Shown here: piece by piece, positions 8,477 to 17,047 of the stretch
How positions within the stretch are numbered: position 1 is the stretch's first letter
Layout of the letters: every line of letters starts with the position of its first letter
Program-made: the position numbers and the translations under genes
Notes under the pieces: model-generated
What the model was told of the DNA's origin: nothing
Seen by the model: only the letters and a program-made list of their open reading frames with translations
Database searches by the model: none
Origin: Curtobacterium guangdongense
GTDB taxonomy: Bacteria; Actinomycetota; Actinomycetes; Actinomycetales; Microbacteriaceae
Assembly (NCBI RefSeq): GCF_049341845.1
Contig: NZ_JBMPIT010000001.1
Span: 124,001 to 188,000 of the forward strand
DNA length: 64,000 nucleotides
Reading direction: 5' to 3'

Positions 8477-9868
8477 CTAGCGGAACAGCTGCTCGCCGAT
8501 GTACGAGCCCTTCTTCGGGGCCGGTGGGATCGCGAACACGGCGGAACCGATGTGGGCGATGTACTCGTTCAGCCGGTCGACCGCGCCGAGTCGTCGCTGG
8601 ATCCGGGTGAAGTGCTCCGGGTCGTTCACGTACGCCGCGAACAGCAGGCCGGCGTCGAGCTGGCCGTACTCGTTCAGTCCGTCCGTGTAGTTGTACGGGC
8701 GTCGGAGGATCTTCACGCCGTCGTTGTTCTCGTGCGCCGCGAGCGCCACGTGCGAGGTCTCGTCGATCTTGCGGGCGCCCGATGCCGTTCGTGCGTGGAA
8801 GTCCGGCGTCGTGTGCTCCGTGCCGCCGGACAGGGGTGCGCCCTCGATCTTGGTGCGGCCGAACACCCGCTGCTGGTCACTGACGACGTCGGCGTCCCAG
8901 ATCTCGATGTTCATCTGGATCTTCCGGACGACCTGGTAGGTGCCACCGGCCATCCAGCCGTCGGCCTCGCTGGCGCCACCGTCGCCGGAGGCCGACCCGG
9001 TCCCGGCGCGGTCGACCCAGACGAACCGGTCGTACTCCTCGTCGGTGGTGACGTTCCTGGTGCCGTCCTTGAACCCCATCAGGTTCCTCGGGGTGGTCTG
9101 CGACGGCCCGGCGGACGCCCGACCGAAGCCGAGGACGGTCCACCGCACCGTGGCCGTGCCGCGGGCCATCCTGGCCAGGTCGCGGACCGCGTGGTACGCC
9201 ACCTGGGGATCGTCCGCGCACGCCTGCAGCGACAGGTCCCCACCGCTCAGGCCCTCCTGCAACCGGTCGCTCGGCAGGGTCGGGATCTGCCGGAGCGCGT
9301 CGGGTCGCCTCGACGCGAGCCCGAAGCGCTCGTCGAAGATCCCCGGCCCGAGCCCGACGGTGACCGTCAGGGACGCCGGGCCGAGGTCGAGCGCCTCCCC
9401 CGTGTCCGCACCGACGCCGTCGCCGTGAGCGGGTTCGACGGAGCCGACGGTCTTGCCCGCCTGCAGCTGCGCGATCGACGCGGACCAGCGGGCGAGGAGC
9501 ACCTGCAGGTCCGTCGCGACCGAGGACGCCATGTCGAACGTCATGAACACGCAGTAGCGCTGGGGTGTGGTGCGGATCCCGCCCTGCGGCTGCCGGGCGG
9601 CGGTCGCGTAGAAGGGGTGGCTCAGGGACAGGTCGATGGACTCGTCGCCGTTCGTCGCGGCGGCGAACGGGTTGACGCCGGTGGCGATGGTGGCGCCGGC
9701 GATCCCGGCTGCGGCGCCGACGCCGGCTCCGGCAGCGGCCAGTCCGGCACCGGCGGCGACGCCGGCGCCGAACAGCCCGCGGCGGGAGAGCGCGGGGCCG
9801 GCCGCGTCGGCACCGGACCCGACGTCGGCCCGGGCGTCGGCGCCGGAAGGGGCAGGACCGTCCGTCAC
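8477..9868 (-). CDS. efeB: EfeB: Tat-exported DyP-type haem peroxidase / deferrochelatase
   Basis: Haem peroxidase of 463 residues that completes the EfeUOB iron importer; family members oxidise ferrous iron and/or release iron from haem outside the membrane. The N-terminus has a twin-arginine signal (SRRGLFG followed by an Ala/Gly-rich helix), so it is exported folded. The DyP hallmark GXXDG is seen as GFKDG. Late in the protein, RRPYNY plus FAAYVND marks the haem-pocket region. The GTG start overlaps the efeO stop (GTGA), which fixes the start and shows translational coupling. A stem-loop terminator follows the stop codon. Confidence 0.93.
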   Translation of the reverse strand: MTDGPAPSGADARADVGSGADAAGPALSRRGLFGAGVAAGAGLAAAGAGVGAAAGIAGATIATGVNPFAAATNGDESIDLSLSHPFYATAARQPQGGIRTTPQRYCVFMTFDMASSVATDLQVLLARWSASIAQLQAGKTVGSVEPAHGDGVGADTGEALDLGPASLTVTVGLGPGIFDERFGLASRRPDALRQIPTLPSDRLQEGLSGGDLSLQACADDPQVAYHAVRDLARMARGTATVRWTVLGFGRASAGPSQTTPRNLMGFKDGTRNVTTDEEYDRFVWVDRAGTGSASGDGGASEADGWMAGGTYQVVRKIQMNIEIWDADVVSDQQRVFGRTKIEGAPLSGGTEHTTPDFHARTASGARKIDETSHVALAAHENNDGVKILRRPYNYTDGLNEYGQLDAGLLFAAYVNDPEHFTRIQRRLGAVDRLNEYIAHIGSAVFAIPPAPKKGSYIGEQLFR

Positions 9869-11091
9869 GCCGTGGCGACCTTCTCGGCCAGCCGCGACAG
9901 CGGGTCCTGCAGCGCCTGGACGCGCTGCGAGATCTCGTTGGCGTGCGCGGACTTGGCGGCGTCGTCCCAGCTGTCGAACCCGCCGAGGTCGTCGGCGTTG
10001 CGGAAGCCGTCCATCATGCTGTTCGTCTGGTCGAACTGCGCGGCGATCTGCTTCGTCAGCGTCGGGTCGAGCTTCGTCAGCCCCGGCTTCAGGTACGCGA
10101 AGGCCTGACGGGCACCCTCGACGTTCGCAGCGAGGTCGACGAGGTCGATGTGGCTGTACGCCTCCTCCTCGCCGGTGATCTTGTTCGACTGGACCTCCTC
10201 GAGGAGCCCGGCCGCACCGTTCGCCAGGTCCTCGGGCTTGTAGTCGAGCGTCGGGACGAGCTTCGCGAGCAGCGTCACGTTGGTGGTCAGGTCGGCCGCG
10301 AGCTGCTTCGTGCCGTCGCTGATCGCACCGGTCTCGAAGAGGTCGCGCTCGACCGCGTGGAAGCCGCTCCAGCCGACGGCGGGGTCGAGGTTCGACGCCC
10401 GCATGTCGATGAGGTAGTCCAGGTTGCCGGCGTTGTCGGTGGCCTTGAAGCCCTTCTTCACGAAGCCGTCGACGTCGCTCTCCACGTGCTCGTAGTACGG
10501 ACGGGCGTCGGCGTAGTCCTTCTTCGCGGCCTCGAGGTTCCCCGCGTCGATGTCGGTCTGCAGCTGCTTCACGGCCGTGACCATGTCGCTCACCTGGGCG
10601 TCGACGTACTTCGAGTACCCCGTCGCGCCGGACTTCAGGAGCGTCGCCGCGCTGCTGTTCGCGGTGGACGCGACCTTCCCGGTGACCGTGAAGTCGGTCA
10701 GTTCCTGGTCGGCACCGGGGCAGTACACCTGGTACTTCCCGCCGCCGAGCGTCGCGGTGAACTGCACGGCGTCGAGCCCTGGTGCGAGGTTCTCCTTCTC
10801 GCCGAAGATCCGCTGGTCCTGCAGCAGCTCGACCTCGGTGATCGCGGTCGACGACTCGTTCTTCACGGAGAACGTCACGGGTCCGGCCGGGACCTTCGTG
10901 GTCGACACGGCGCACTTGTCCGAGCCGTCGTTCGTCAACGTGATGGAGACGCGGGAGACCTTCCCGGAATCGGTGGAGTCGTCCGTCGCGGACGACGACG
11001 TGGCCGCGCACCCGGTGAGGGCGAGCGCGGTGACGACACCGAGGGCGCCGAGGGTGGTGAGGGGTCGGACGGTGTGCTTACCGAACGGCAT
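9865..11091 (-). CDS. efeO: EfeO: iron-binding lipoprotein with cupredoxin and M75 domains
   Basis: Extracytoplasmic iron-binding subunit of 408 residues. A lipoprotein signal with lipobox LTGC anchors it outside the membrane. The first third is a cupredoxin-like EfeO_N domain. The rest is the M75/imelysin-like helical domain with the HxxxE motif in GFHAVERDLFETG, which binds metal. ATG 11091 lies inside the last codons of efeU (14-base overlap). The C-terminus overlaps the efeB start, so all three genes are coupled. Confidence 0.93.
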   Translation of the reverse strand: MPFGKHTVRPLTTLGALGVVTALALTGCAATSSSATDDSTDSGKVSRVSITLTNDGSDKCAVSTTKVPAGPVTFSVKNESSTAITEVELLQDQRIFGEKENLAPGLDAVQFTATLGGGKYQVYCPGADQELTDFTVTGKVASTANSSAATLLKSGATGYSKYVDAQVSDMVTAVKQLQTDIDAGNLEAAKKDYADARPYYEHVESDVDGFVKKGFKATDNAGNLDYLIDMRASNLDPAVGWSGFHAVERDLFETGAISDGTKQLAADLTTNVTLLAKLVPTLDYKPEDLANGAAGLLEEVQSNKITGEEEAYSHIDLVDLAANVEGARQAFAYLKPGLTKLDPTLTKQIAAQFDQTNSMMDGFRNADDLGGFDSWDDAAKSAHANEISQRVQALQDPLSRLAEKVATA

Positions 11092-12682
11092 AGTCGGGAC
11101 TCCTTGCAGGGTCCCCGGCGGGCGGGCCGCGGGCGGGGACGGTTTCGGGGGTGTGGTCGGCGAGCGCCGTCTGACGACGGCGGTCACGGAGTGCGAGTGC
11201 GAACTGCGCGGCAGCTGCGATGCCGAGGGCGATCGGCAGCCAGGCCTTCCAGAGCGCGAGCTCCGCGGCCCGCGTCTGGGCGACCGCCACGGTCGTGGCG
11301 GTCCGCTGGACGCGGGAGTCGGGGACCGCGAAGACGCTGCGGTCGATCGTCGTGGTGCGAGCGGACGGGAGGCCCCCACCGCTCAGGGTGAGCACGGAGC
11401 GTTCCGAGCTGGTCGCGTCCAGGACGCCGCCTGCGACGGTCCAGAGCGTGGTCGTCTCGGAGACGGCCCACTCCGCCCGGAAGGGGCCGGGGTTCGTGGA
11501 CGGCGAGATGCCGACGGGCACCCTGCCGAAGAGACCGACGAGGTCGTCGAGCGTCAGGGTCGAGGGTTCGTCCTTGCTCGTCGGGCCCGTGCCACTCGTC
11601 GTGGTGGTCGATCGCCACCGGTCGGCCGTCACGCCGGCTCGGGTGACGGTGCGGTGCGTGGACGCAGGGAAGTCCACGCGGGACTGGCTTCCGTTGCCCC
11701 TGGTCCGCAGCACCGCCGATGAACCGTGGACCTCGGCGGACACCGCGGTCTGGTCGCCGGTCGTCGCGACGGTCGACGGGACGTGCACGCCGCCGGACGG
11801 CACGGCGACCGCGAGTGCGACCGCGGCGACGGCCAGGGTGGTGGCGATGCCGGTGCGGACCAGTGGGACCCGTGCGGCGGCCGGCCGCCAGGCACGTGGC
11901 CAGAGCGAGATCGCGAGGACCGGGACCACGTAGAGGATCCACCCGAGGACCTCGATCACGCGGGGGTCCGGCGGGATCCCGAGGACGCCGGTGACGAGGG
12001 CGCCCTGCACGGAGCCGTTCGGGGCGAGCCAGCTCAGGTCGACGGTGCGCTGCTGGCCGATGACGACCCAGCCGGCCTCGTGCGCGCGGCGGAGCACGGT
12101 GAGGACGAGCCCGCCGGCGACGAACACCAGGAAGACGCCGGTACCGGTGAAGAACTTCGACAGGTTCAGCCGGACACCGCCGGTGTAGATGCCGTAGCCG
12201 ATGAGGACCGCGGCCGCGATGCCGATCACGGCGCCGAGTGCGGCGAGCCCGGTGTCCGATGACGCCTGGAAGGTCGCGAGGAGGAACACCGCCGTCTCGA
12301 AGCCCTCCTTGAGGACGGCGAGGAAGGCCATGCCGGCGAGTGCCCACGCGGTCCCCCGGCCCATGGCCTGCGTCGCGCTCGCCTCGAGTTCCGTCGTCAG
12401 GTTCCGCGCGTGGGTGCGCATCCAGACGATCATCCCGGTGACGAAGACGACCGCGACGACGCCGATGACCGCTTCCATGCCCTCCTGCTGGGCCTGCGGG
12501 AGCGCCTGCTCGACGAGCTGCAGACCGAAGCCGACGGCCACGCTGAGCAGCACGGCGACCCCGACCCCGAGCCACATCGGCGCGAGCGGGACACGGTTGC
12601 GGCGCAGGAAGGCAGCGATGATGCCGACGATGAGCGTGGCTTCGAGGCCTTCACGGAGACCGATGACGAGGGTGGCGAGCAT
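11078..12682 (-). CDS. efeU: EfeU: FTR1-family iron permease with extended C-terminus
   Basis: Integral-membrane ferric permease of the FTR1/OFeT family, 534 residues. Two REGLE-type iron-exchange motifs are present: REGLEATL in the first helix and KEGFETAVF in the fourth. About seven helices lie in the N-terminal half. The second half is long: a further helix, an extracellular Ser/Thr-rich domain of some 200 residues, and a last helix near the C-terminus (ALWKAWLPIALGIAAAAQFALAL). That makes it about twice the length of E. coli EfeU; such extensions occur in actinobacteria and their role is unclear. The predicted iron box lies directly upstream of the start codon. Confidence 0.92.
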   Translation of the reverse strand: MLATLVIGLREGLEATLIVGIIAAFLRRNRVPLAPMWLGVGVAVLLSVAVGFGLQLVEQALPQAQQEGMEAVIGVVAVVFVTGMIVWMRTHARNLTTELEASATQAMGRGTAWALAGMAFLAVLKEGFETAVFLLATFQASSDTGLAALGAVIGIAAAVLIGYGIYTGGVRLNLSKFFTGTGVFLVFVAGGLVLTVLRRAHEAGWVVIGQQRTVDLSWLAPNGSVQGALVTGVLGIPPDPRVIEVLGWILYVVPVLAISLWPRAWRPAAARVPLVRTGIATTLAVAAVALAVAVPSGGVHVPSTVATTGDQTAVSAEVHGSSAVLRTRGNGSQSRVDFPASTHRTVTRAGVTADRWRSTTTTSGTGPTSKDEPSTLTLDDLVGLFGRVPVGISPSTNPGPFRAEWAVSETTTLWTVAGGVLDATSSERSVLTLSGGGLPSARTTTIDRSVFAVPDSRVQRTATTVAVAQTRAAELALWKAWLPIALGIAAAAQFALALRDRRRQTALADHTPETVPARGPPAGDPARSPDYAVR

Positions 12683-12690
12683 GGCGAAGG

Positions 12691-12709
12691 CAAGGTTAGC
12701 CTTACCTCA
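12691..12709 (-). promoter_or_regulatory. DtxR/IdeR iron box upstream of efeU
   Basis: The 19-mer CAAGGTTAGCCTTACCTCA matches the DtxR/IdeR consensus TTAGGTTAGSCTAACCTAA at 15 of 19 positions. It begins 8 bases upstream of the efeU start codon, a place where iron-loaded repressor would block transcription. It implies efeUOB is induced by iron starvation. The short distance to the start suggests a leaderless or very short-leader transcript. Confidence 0.8.
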
Positions 12710-12742
12710 CCCCCTCCGGCTACCGGTTCGGCGTGGGGTTTG

Positions 12743-13519
12743 ATGGTTCTCATGAACCTGCTCTCCGCCGACGGCCTCGCCGCCGTGACGAACGTGCTCG
12801 ACCTCGCCGGGGTCTTCGCGTCCGCGCTCCTCGGCGGGGCGGTCGCCCGGACGATGGGACTCGACCTGTTCGGGTTCCTGGTCGTCGGGTTCGTCTCGGG
12901 GCTCGGTGGCGGCATGCTGCGCGACGTGCTGCTGCAGAACGGGCCACCGGTCGCGCTCACCGACCCGCTGTACGTGCCGATCGCGGTCGCCGGTGCGCTC
13001 GTCGCCTTCTTCGTGTCGTTCTCCGAGCGTGGATGGGACCGGCTGTTCACGTTCCTCGACGCCGCTGTGATCGGGTTCTGGGCCGTGGTCGGCGTGCAGC
13101 GAACCTTCGACGCCGGACTCGAGTGGCCGGCGGCGATCATCATGGGCACGATCACCGCGGTCGGCGGCGGTGTCGGCCGGGACCTGCTGCTCCGGCGCGT
13201 CCCCGCGGTGTTCGGCGGGAACGCGCTCTACGCCTCCGTGGCCGTCGCCGCCTCGGCGGTGATGGTCATCGCCTCGGCACTCGGCTCCCCCACGATCGGG
13301 ATCGTCGCCGCCGTGGTGCTCTCGCTCGTGCTCCGATGGGGCGCCGTGCGGTGGGGGTGGGGCCTGCCGAACGGTCGCGACTGGCAGCCGCAGTCGACGC
13401 TGGCGTCCCTGCTGCGTCGGGGCAAGGGGATCCGTCCGGACGCGATCCGTCTGCTCCGTCGACCGGGGCGTCGTCGCGGCCCGGGCAGCGTGCACACCGA
13501 GGACGACGACACGGACTGA
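12743..13519 (+). CDS. Trimeric intracellular cation (TRIC) channel family protein
   Basis: Membrane protein of 258 residues with about seven hydrophobic helices, arranged as two repeats of the UPF0126/YicG fold. The family glycine motifs are visible: GLGGGMLRDVLL in the first repeat and AVGGGVGRDLLLRRVP in the second, as expected for prokaryotic TRIC channels conducting K+/Na+. A basic, Arg-rich cytoplasmic tail ends in acidic residues. The start could be 12743 or 12752 (MNLL); the first has GTGGGG four bases upstream. It is divergent from efeU, and the iron box lies between them, but regulation of this gene by iron is not implied. Confidence 0.85.
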   Translation: MVLMNLLSADGLAAVTNVLDLAGVFASALLGGAVARTMGLDLFGFLVVGFVSGLGGGMLRDVLLQNGPPVALTDPLYVPIAVAGALVAFFVSFSERGWDRLFTFLDAAVIGFWAVVGVQRTFDAGLEWPAAIIMGTITAVGGGVGRDLLLRRVPAVFGGNALYASVAVAASAVMVIASALGSPTIGIVAAVVLSLVLRWGAVRWGWGLPNGRDWQPQSTLASLLRRGKGIRPDAIRLLRRPGRRRGPGSVHTEDDDTD

Positions 13520-13784
13520 GTGGGTTCCGTGTCCGGGCCCTCGGGCGTAGCATCGATCCCGCCGGGTATCGGATCCGGCACACCGCACTCCGGCCAGCAG
13601 GCCAGGCACGTGCAGCGCACGGATGGGGACCGACGCGACCCGAACGCGCCGGAACCACCCGTGGCCGCCCGTGATCGGATGCACGGCGCGGCAGGTCCCC
13701 CGGCCCACGCGCGATCAGCAGAATGGACGGGTACGACCTCCACGTCCGCCCGGTGCCACCGGGCTCCGTCTGAACCAGGAACAG

Positions 13785-14402
13785 ATGAGCGACGCTGCTT
13801 CTCCCGACGACCGCCAGACCTCGGCCAGGACCCCGAGAGCCGAGGTGCGCGCGCGCCTGCTCACCGCCGGTGCCGAGGTCTTCGCCGAACAGGGCGTGCA
13901 CGAAGCGCGGCTCGACGACGTCGCCGCCCGTGCCGGGTTCAGCAAGGGCGCGGTCTACTCGAACTTCTCCTCGAAGGAGGACCTCGTCGCGCAGGTCATG
14001 CAGCGCGCGACGAACCTGGTGCTCGGCTCGCTCGAGGAGCTCGTGCGCGAGGACATCGCCGCCGCCGACATCGGTGACATCGTCCGGGCGGCGTTCGGCC
14101 GCCACGACCAGAGCGCGCAGTTCGCCCTGCTGTCCGAGTTCCGCGGCTACGCGATCCGCCGCCCGGAGTTCATGCCCGAGTTCGTGCGGCAGCGCCGGGT
14201 GCTCCAGGACGGCGTGCACCGACTCGTACTGTTGTGGTTCGGCGCGCACCCGGAGATCGACCCGGGGATGCCGCTCGACGTCTTCTCGACCGCGCTCATC
14301 GGCGCGAACGTCGGCATCGTGTTCGACTCCCCCGCGCTCGACGGCGTGAACCCCGGCGAGGTCGTCGCCACCCTCGTCGAGGCCGTCATCCGTCCCCGCT
14401 GA
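13785..14402 (+). CDS. TetR/AcrR family transcriptional regulator
   Basis: Repressor-type regulator of 205 residues. The N-terminal TetR helix-turn-helix spans roughly residues 18-65, with the family signature AEVFAEQGVHEARLDDVAARAGFSKGAVYSNFSSKEDL. The rest is the ligand-binding and dimerisation domain. ATG 13785 has AGGA five bases upstream. There is no adjacent divergent target gene: the upstream 265 bp separates it from the TRIC gene on the same strand, and the downstream gene is convergent. The target is therefore unknown; it may act on its own promoter. Confidence 0.9.
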   Translation: MSDAASPDDRQTSARTPRAEVRARLLTAGAEVFAEQGVHEARLDDVAARAGFSKGAVYSNFSSKEDLVAQVMQRATNLVLGSLEELVREDIAAADIGDIVRAAFGRHDQSAQFALLSEFRGYAIRRPEFMPEFVRQRRVLQDGVHRLVLLWFGAHPEIDPGMPLDVFSTALIGANVGIVFDSPALDGVNPGEVVATLVEAVIRPR

Positions 14403-14442
14403 CCGGCACCACCGCCCGCCGCGGACGCTACGCGGGACGCCG

Positions 14443-14661
14443 GCCACCCCGATCGAGTGCGCACTCGTGGCGCCCACACGCCCCAACGGCTCGCCACTTC
14501 CGCGCACTCGATCCCCGGGGCCCGCCCGCCCCGCTCGCCCCAGCCCGTCCCCGCCCGCCACCCCGATCGAGTGCGCACTCGTGGCGGCCACACGCCCCAA
14601 GGACTCGCCACTTCCGCGCACTCGATCCCCGGGGCCCGCCCGCCCCGCTCGCCCCAGCCCG
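14443..14661. repeat. Two direct copies of a 105-bp element with internal inverted repeats (family R1)
   Basis: Copies at 14443-14547 and 14557-14661 (period 114 bp) are nearly identical. Each starts with GATCGAGTGCGCACTCG and ends its stem side with GCGCACTCGATCC, so each can fold into a long hairpin. They sit between the convergent 3' ends of the TetR and transglutaminase genes and probably terminate both. The same TCGAGTGCGC/GCGCACTCGA arms reappear at 22841-22899. Confidence 0.85.
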
Positions 14662-14701
14662 CCCCGCTCTCCGAACGACGGCACGACCGGCCGCCGCGGC
14701 G

Positions 14702-17047
14702 CTACGCGGGACGCCGGCGGCGCGGGCCGTCGTGCGACCAGGCGGACGACGGCGTCAGGCTCGGCGGCAGCAGGCGCGACCGGACCCGCTGCGGGAGCCG
14801 GACGGACGCGTCCAGGGCGACCCGTGCCTCCCGGACGGTCGTGACGAGCGCTTTCCCGTCGACCGAACCCGCCGGCGCGTAGCGCTCCAGGTCGACCGCG
14901 TCGACCACCGACTCCAGGAACGGCAGCACCGTCTCCGGCGCCGTCGACCGGAGCCGACCGAGCACCGCGCGCGCGGTCCGTGCGACCGCCGCGGAGTCTC
15001 CAGGCGGCGCGAGGCCCGGTGCGTACCCGTGGTCGGCGACGTCGTCGAGGAGCTCACGCCAGGCCGAGACCGCCGGCGACCGGCCGTCGGCCACCGCGGC
15101 GAGCCGGGATCGACGGCGGACCGCCCGCACGGTCGCCGGTGCGACCAGCACCGCCAACGCGATCAGGATGCCGACCGCGAGCCCCCACGGCCCGTTGCCC
15201 GAGCCACCGGTCGACCCCGCGGCACCGGGTGCAGCCGATGCGCTCGGCGTCGGGCTCGCGGACGTGGACGGCTCGTTCGACGCGTTCGGCTCCGGCAGCG
15301 GCGTGGCGGGGTCGGCCGCGCTCGGCGTCGTCGTCGGCTCCGTGGACGAGGTCGCCGCCGAGTCCGAGTCCGGCGTCGGCTCGAACGCGACCCAGCCGGC
15401 GCCCTTGATGTACAGCTCCGGCCACGAGTGGAGCTGCCGGTTCGAGACCGTGTACTCGCCGTCCTCCTGCGTCCCGCCCGCCCGGTACCCGACCGCGATC
15501 CGCGACGGGATGCCGAGCGTGCGGGCCATCACGGCCATCGCCGAGGAGAAGTGCACGCAGTACCCCTCCCGCACCTGCAGGAACTTCGCGACGACGTCCA
15601 TGCTGTCGCCGTCGTAGCCCTGCTCGACGGGGGCGGTCTCGGAGTAGGTGAAGAGGTCGCTCCGGAACCACTCCTCGAGGCTCCTGGCCTTCTCGTAGTC
15701 CGTCTCGGCACTGCCGGCGACGCGGGTGGCCGTGGTCGAGATGCTCTTGGGCAGGTCCTTCGGCAGGGCGAGGTCGGTGCGCAGCTGCGCCTTGGACGGC
15801 GTCGGGTAGCCACGCCCGTCGAACCGGTCGAGCCGTCCGGCGGCGTCGATGGCGTCGAGGTAGGCGTTCGCGAAGGTCGAGGCGCCGTAGACCTCGTACG
15901 TCGCCCCGCGTCGGGTCGCCGGGCCGGTGGAGCGCACGGTGTTCGAGTCGCCCATCCACCGCCACTGGTCGAGCTCGAGGTTCGTGGACTGCGACTGGAT
16001 GGAGACCGCCCCGGACGGCACGGGCAGGTAGTTGCTCGACAGCCCGGTGATGCGGACGGTGACGTCGCCGCGGCTCGCCAACCGGGGGTTGATCCCGACG
16101 GCCCACTGCTGCTGGTCGGCGGTCTGGGCGTCACTCACGTCGGTGACGGTCGGGACCCAGTCCCCCGTCCCGAACTCGTCGAGGTCGGCGAGCTTGAGGT
16201 ACTCCGGCTGCCCGTCGGACGAGCGGTACCGGAACACCTCGAGCTCGCTCGGCCGCCGGAGGTCCTGCCCGAGGTTGAGCAGCGTGCCCGGTCGGCCCGG
16301 TTGGATCGGCGCCTGGATCGCCCCGGTGACCCCGGACAACCAGCTGGCGTTGAGCGGGATGACCGTCGGCAACCCCACCGCGACGACGAGCGCGACGGCA
16401 CCGATCAGCATCGCCGGGAACGCCCGCTGCACCGGACGGACCGACAGCCACAGGAGCGCGAGGAACGCCAGTCCGGTGACGACGACGAGCCCGGTGCTCG
16501 CGGGGGTCCCGGTGACGACGCCCGGGACGATGAGGATCACGAGCGCCGGCGCCGCGGCGAGTGCTGCCGCTGGTGCGACCGTCGCGAGGAACAGCGACGC
16601 TGCCGCGACCCAGGCAATCGCCACCGTGACGACGAGCCGGATCGGGTCGGTCTGCGGGAGGGGTGCCGGGTTGAGCCGGATCGCCGCGATCGTCTGCCCG
16701 AGGGCCCCGTTCCCGTCGATCCACCCGAGCGGTTGGATGTCGTTGACCAGGGCTGCGGCGCACGAACACGCGATGAGCGTCGCGACCAGGGCGATGAAGC
16801 GGACGCCGGGCGATCGACGTCGAACCACGAGGACGACGCCGACGAGGACCACGACGACGGCGAGGGCGGACGTCCACCACGCGATGCCCTGCACGAGCGG
16901 GCGGAAGGCCAGCGCGGCGAGCAGGACGGGGACGGGCGCGAGCGCGATCACCCACGGCGACGGTGCGGCGCGGTCGTCCTCGCGGTCGAGGATCTCGCGG
17001 ACGTCTACCCGGCCTCTGCTGGCGGGGCGGGTGTCCTGCGCGGTCAC
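14702..17047 (-). CDS. Membrane-bound transglutaminase-like protein (DUF3488/TgpA type)
   Basis: Membrane protein of 781 residues. The N-terminal third contains about six transmembrane helices (DUF3488-like). A large extracytoplasmic transglutaminase-like domain follows, with the full triad: Cys in REGYCVHFSSA, His in QLHSWPELY and Asp in FEPTPDSD. Then come a Ser/Thr/Pro-rich spacer, one more helix and a cytoplasmic C-terminal domain. It is the last gene of a moxR/DUF58/transglutaminase operon, a widespread set thought to assemble or mature envelope proteins. GTG 17047 overlaps the preceding stop (GTGA). Substrates are unknown. Confidence 0.88.
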   Translation of the reverse strand: MTAQDTRPASRGRVDVREILDREDDRAAPSPWVIALAPVPVLLAALAFRPLVQGIAWWTSALAVVVVLVGVVLVVRRRSPGVRFIALVATLIACSCAAALVNDIQPLGWIDGNGALGQTIAAIRLNPAPLPQTDPIRLVVTVAIAWVAAASLFLATVAPAAALAAAPALVILIVPGVVTGTPASTGLVVVTGLAFLALLWLSVRPVQRAFPAMLIGAVALVVAVGLPTVIPLNASWLSGVTGAIQAPIQPGRPGTLLNLGQDLRRPSELEVFRYRSSDGQPEYLKLADLDEFGTGDWVPTVTDVSDAQTADQQQWAVGINPRLASRGDVTVRITGLSSNYLPVPSGAVSIQSQSTNLELDQWRWMGDSNTVRSTGPATRRGATYEVYGASTFANAYLDAIDAAGRLDRFDGRGYPTPSKAQLRTDLALPKDLPKSISTTATRVAGSAETDYEKARSLEEWFRSDLFTYSETAPVEQGYDGDSMDVVAKFLQVREGYCVHFSSAMAVMARTLGIPSRIAVGYRAGGTQEDGEYTVSNRQLHSWPELYIKGAGWVAFEPTPDSDSAATSSTEPTTTPSAADPATPLPEPNASNEPSTSASPTPSASAAPGAAGSTGGSGNGPWGLAVGILIALAVLVAPATVRAVRRRSRLAAVADGRSPAVSAWRELLDDVADHGYAPGLAPPGDSAAVARTARAVLGRLRSTAPETVLPFLESVVDAVDLERYAPAGSVDGKALVTTVREARVALDASVRLPQRVRSRLLPPSLTPSSAWSHDGPRRRRPA

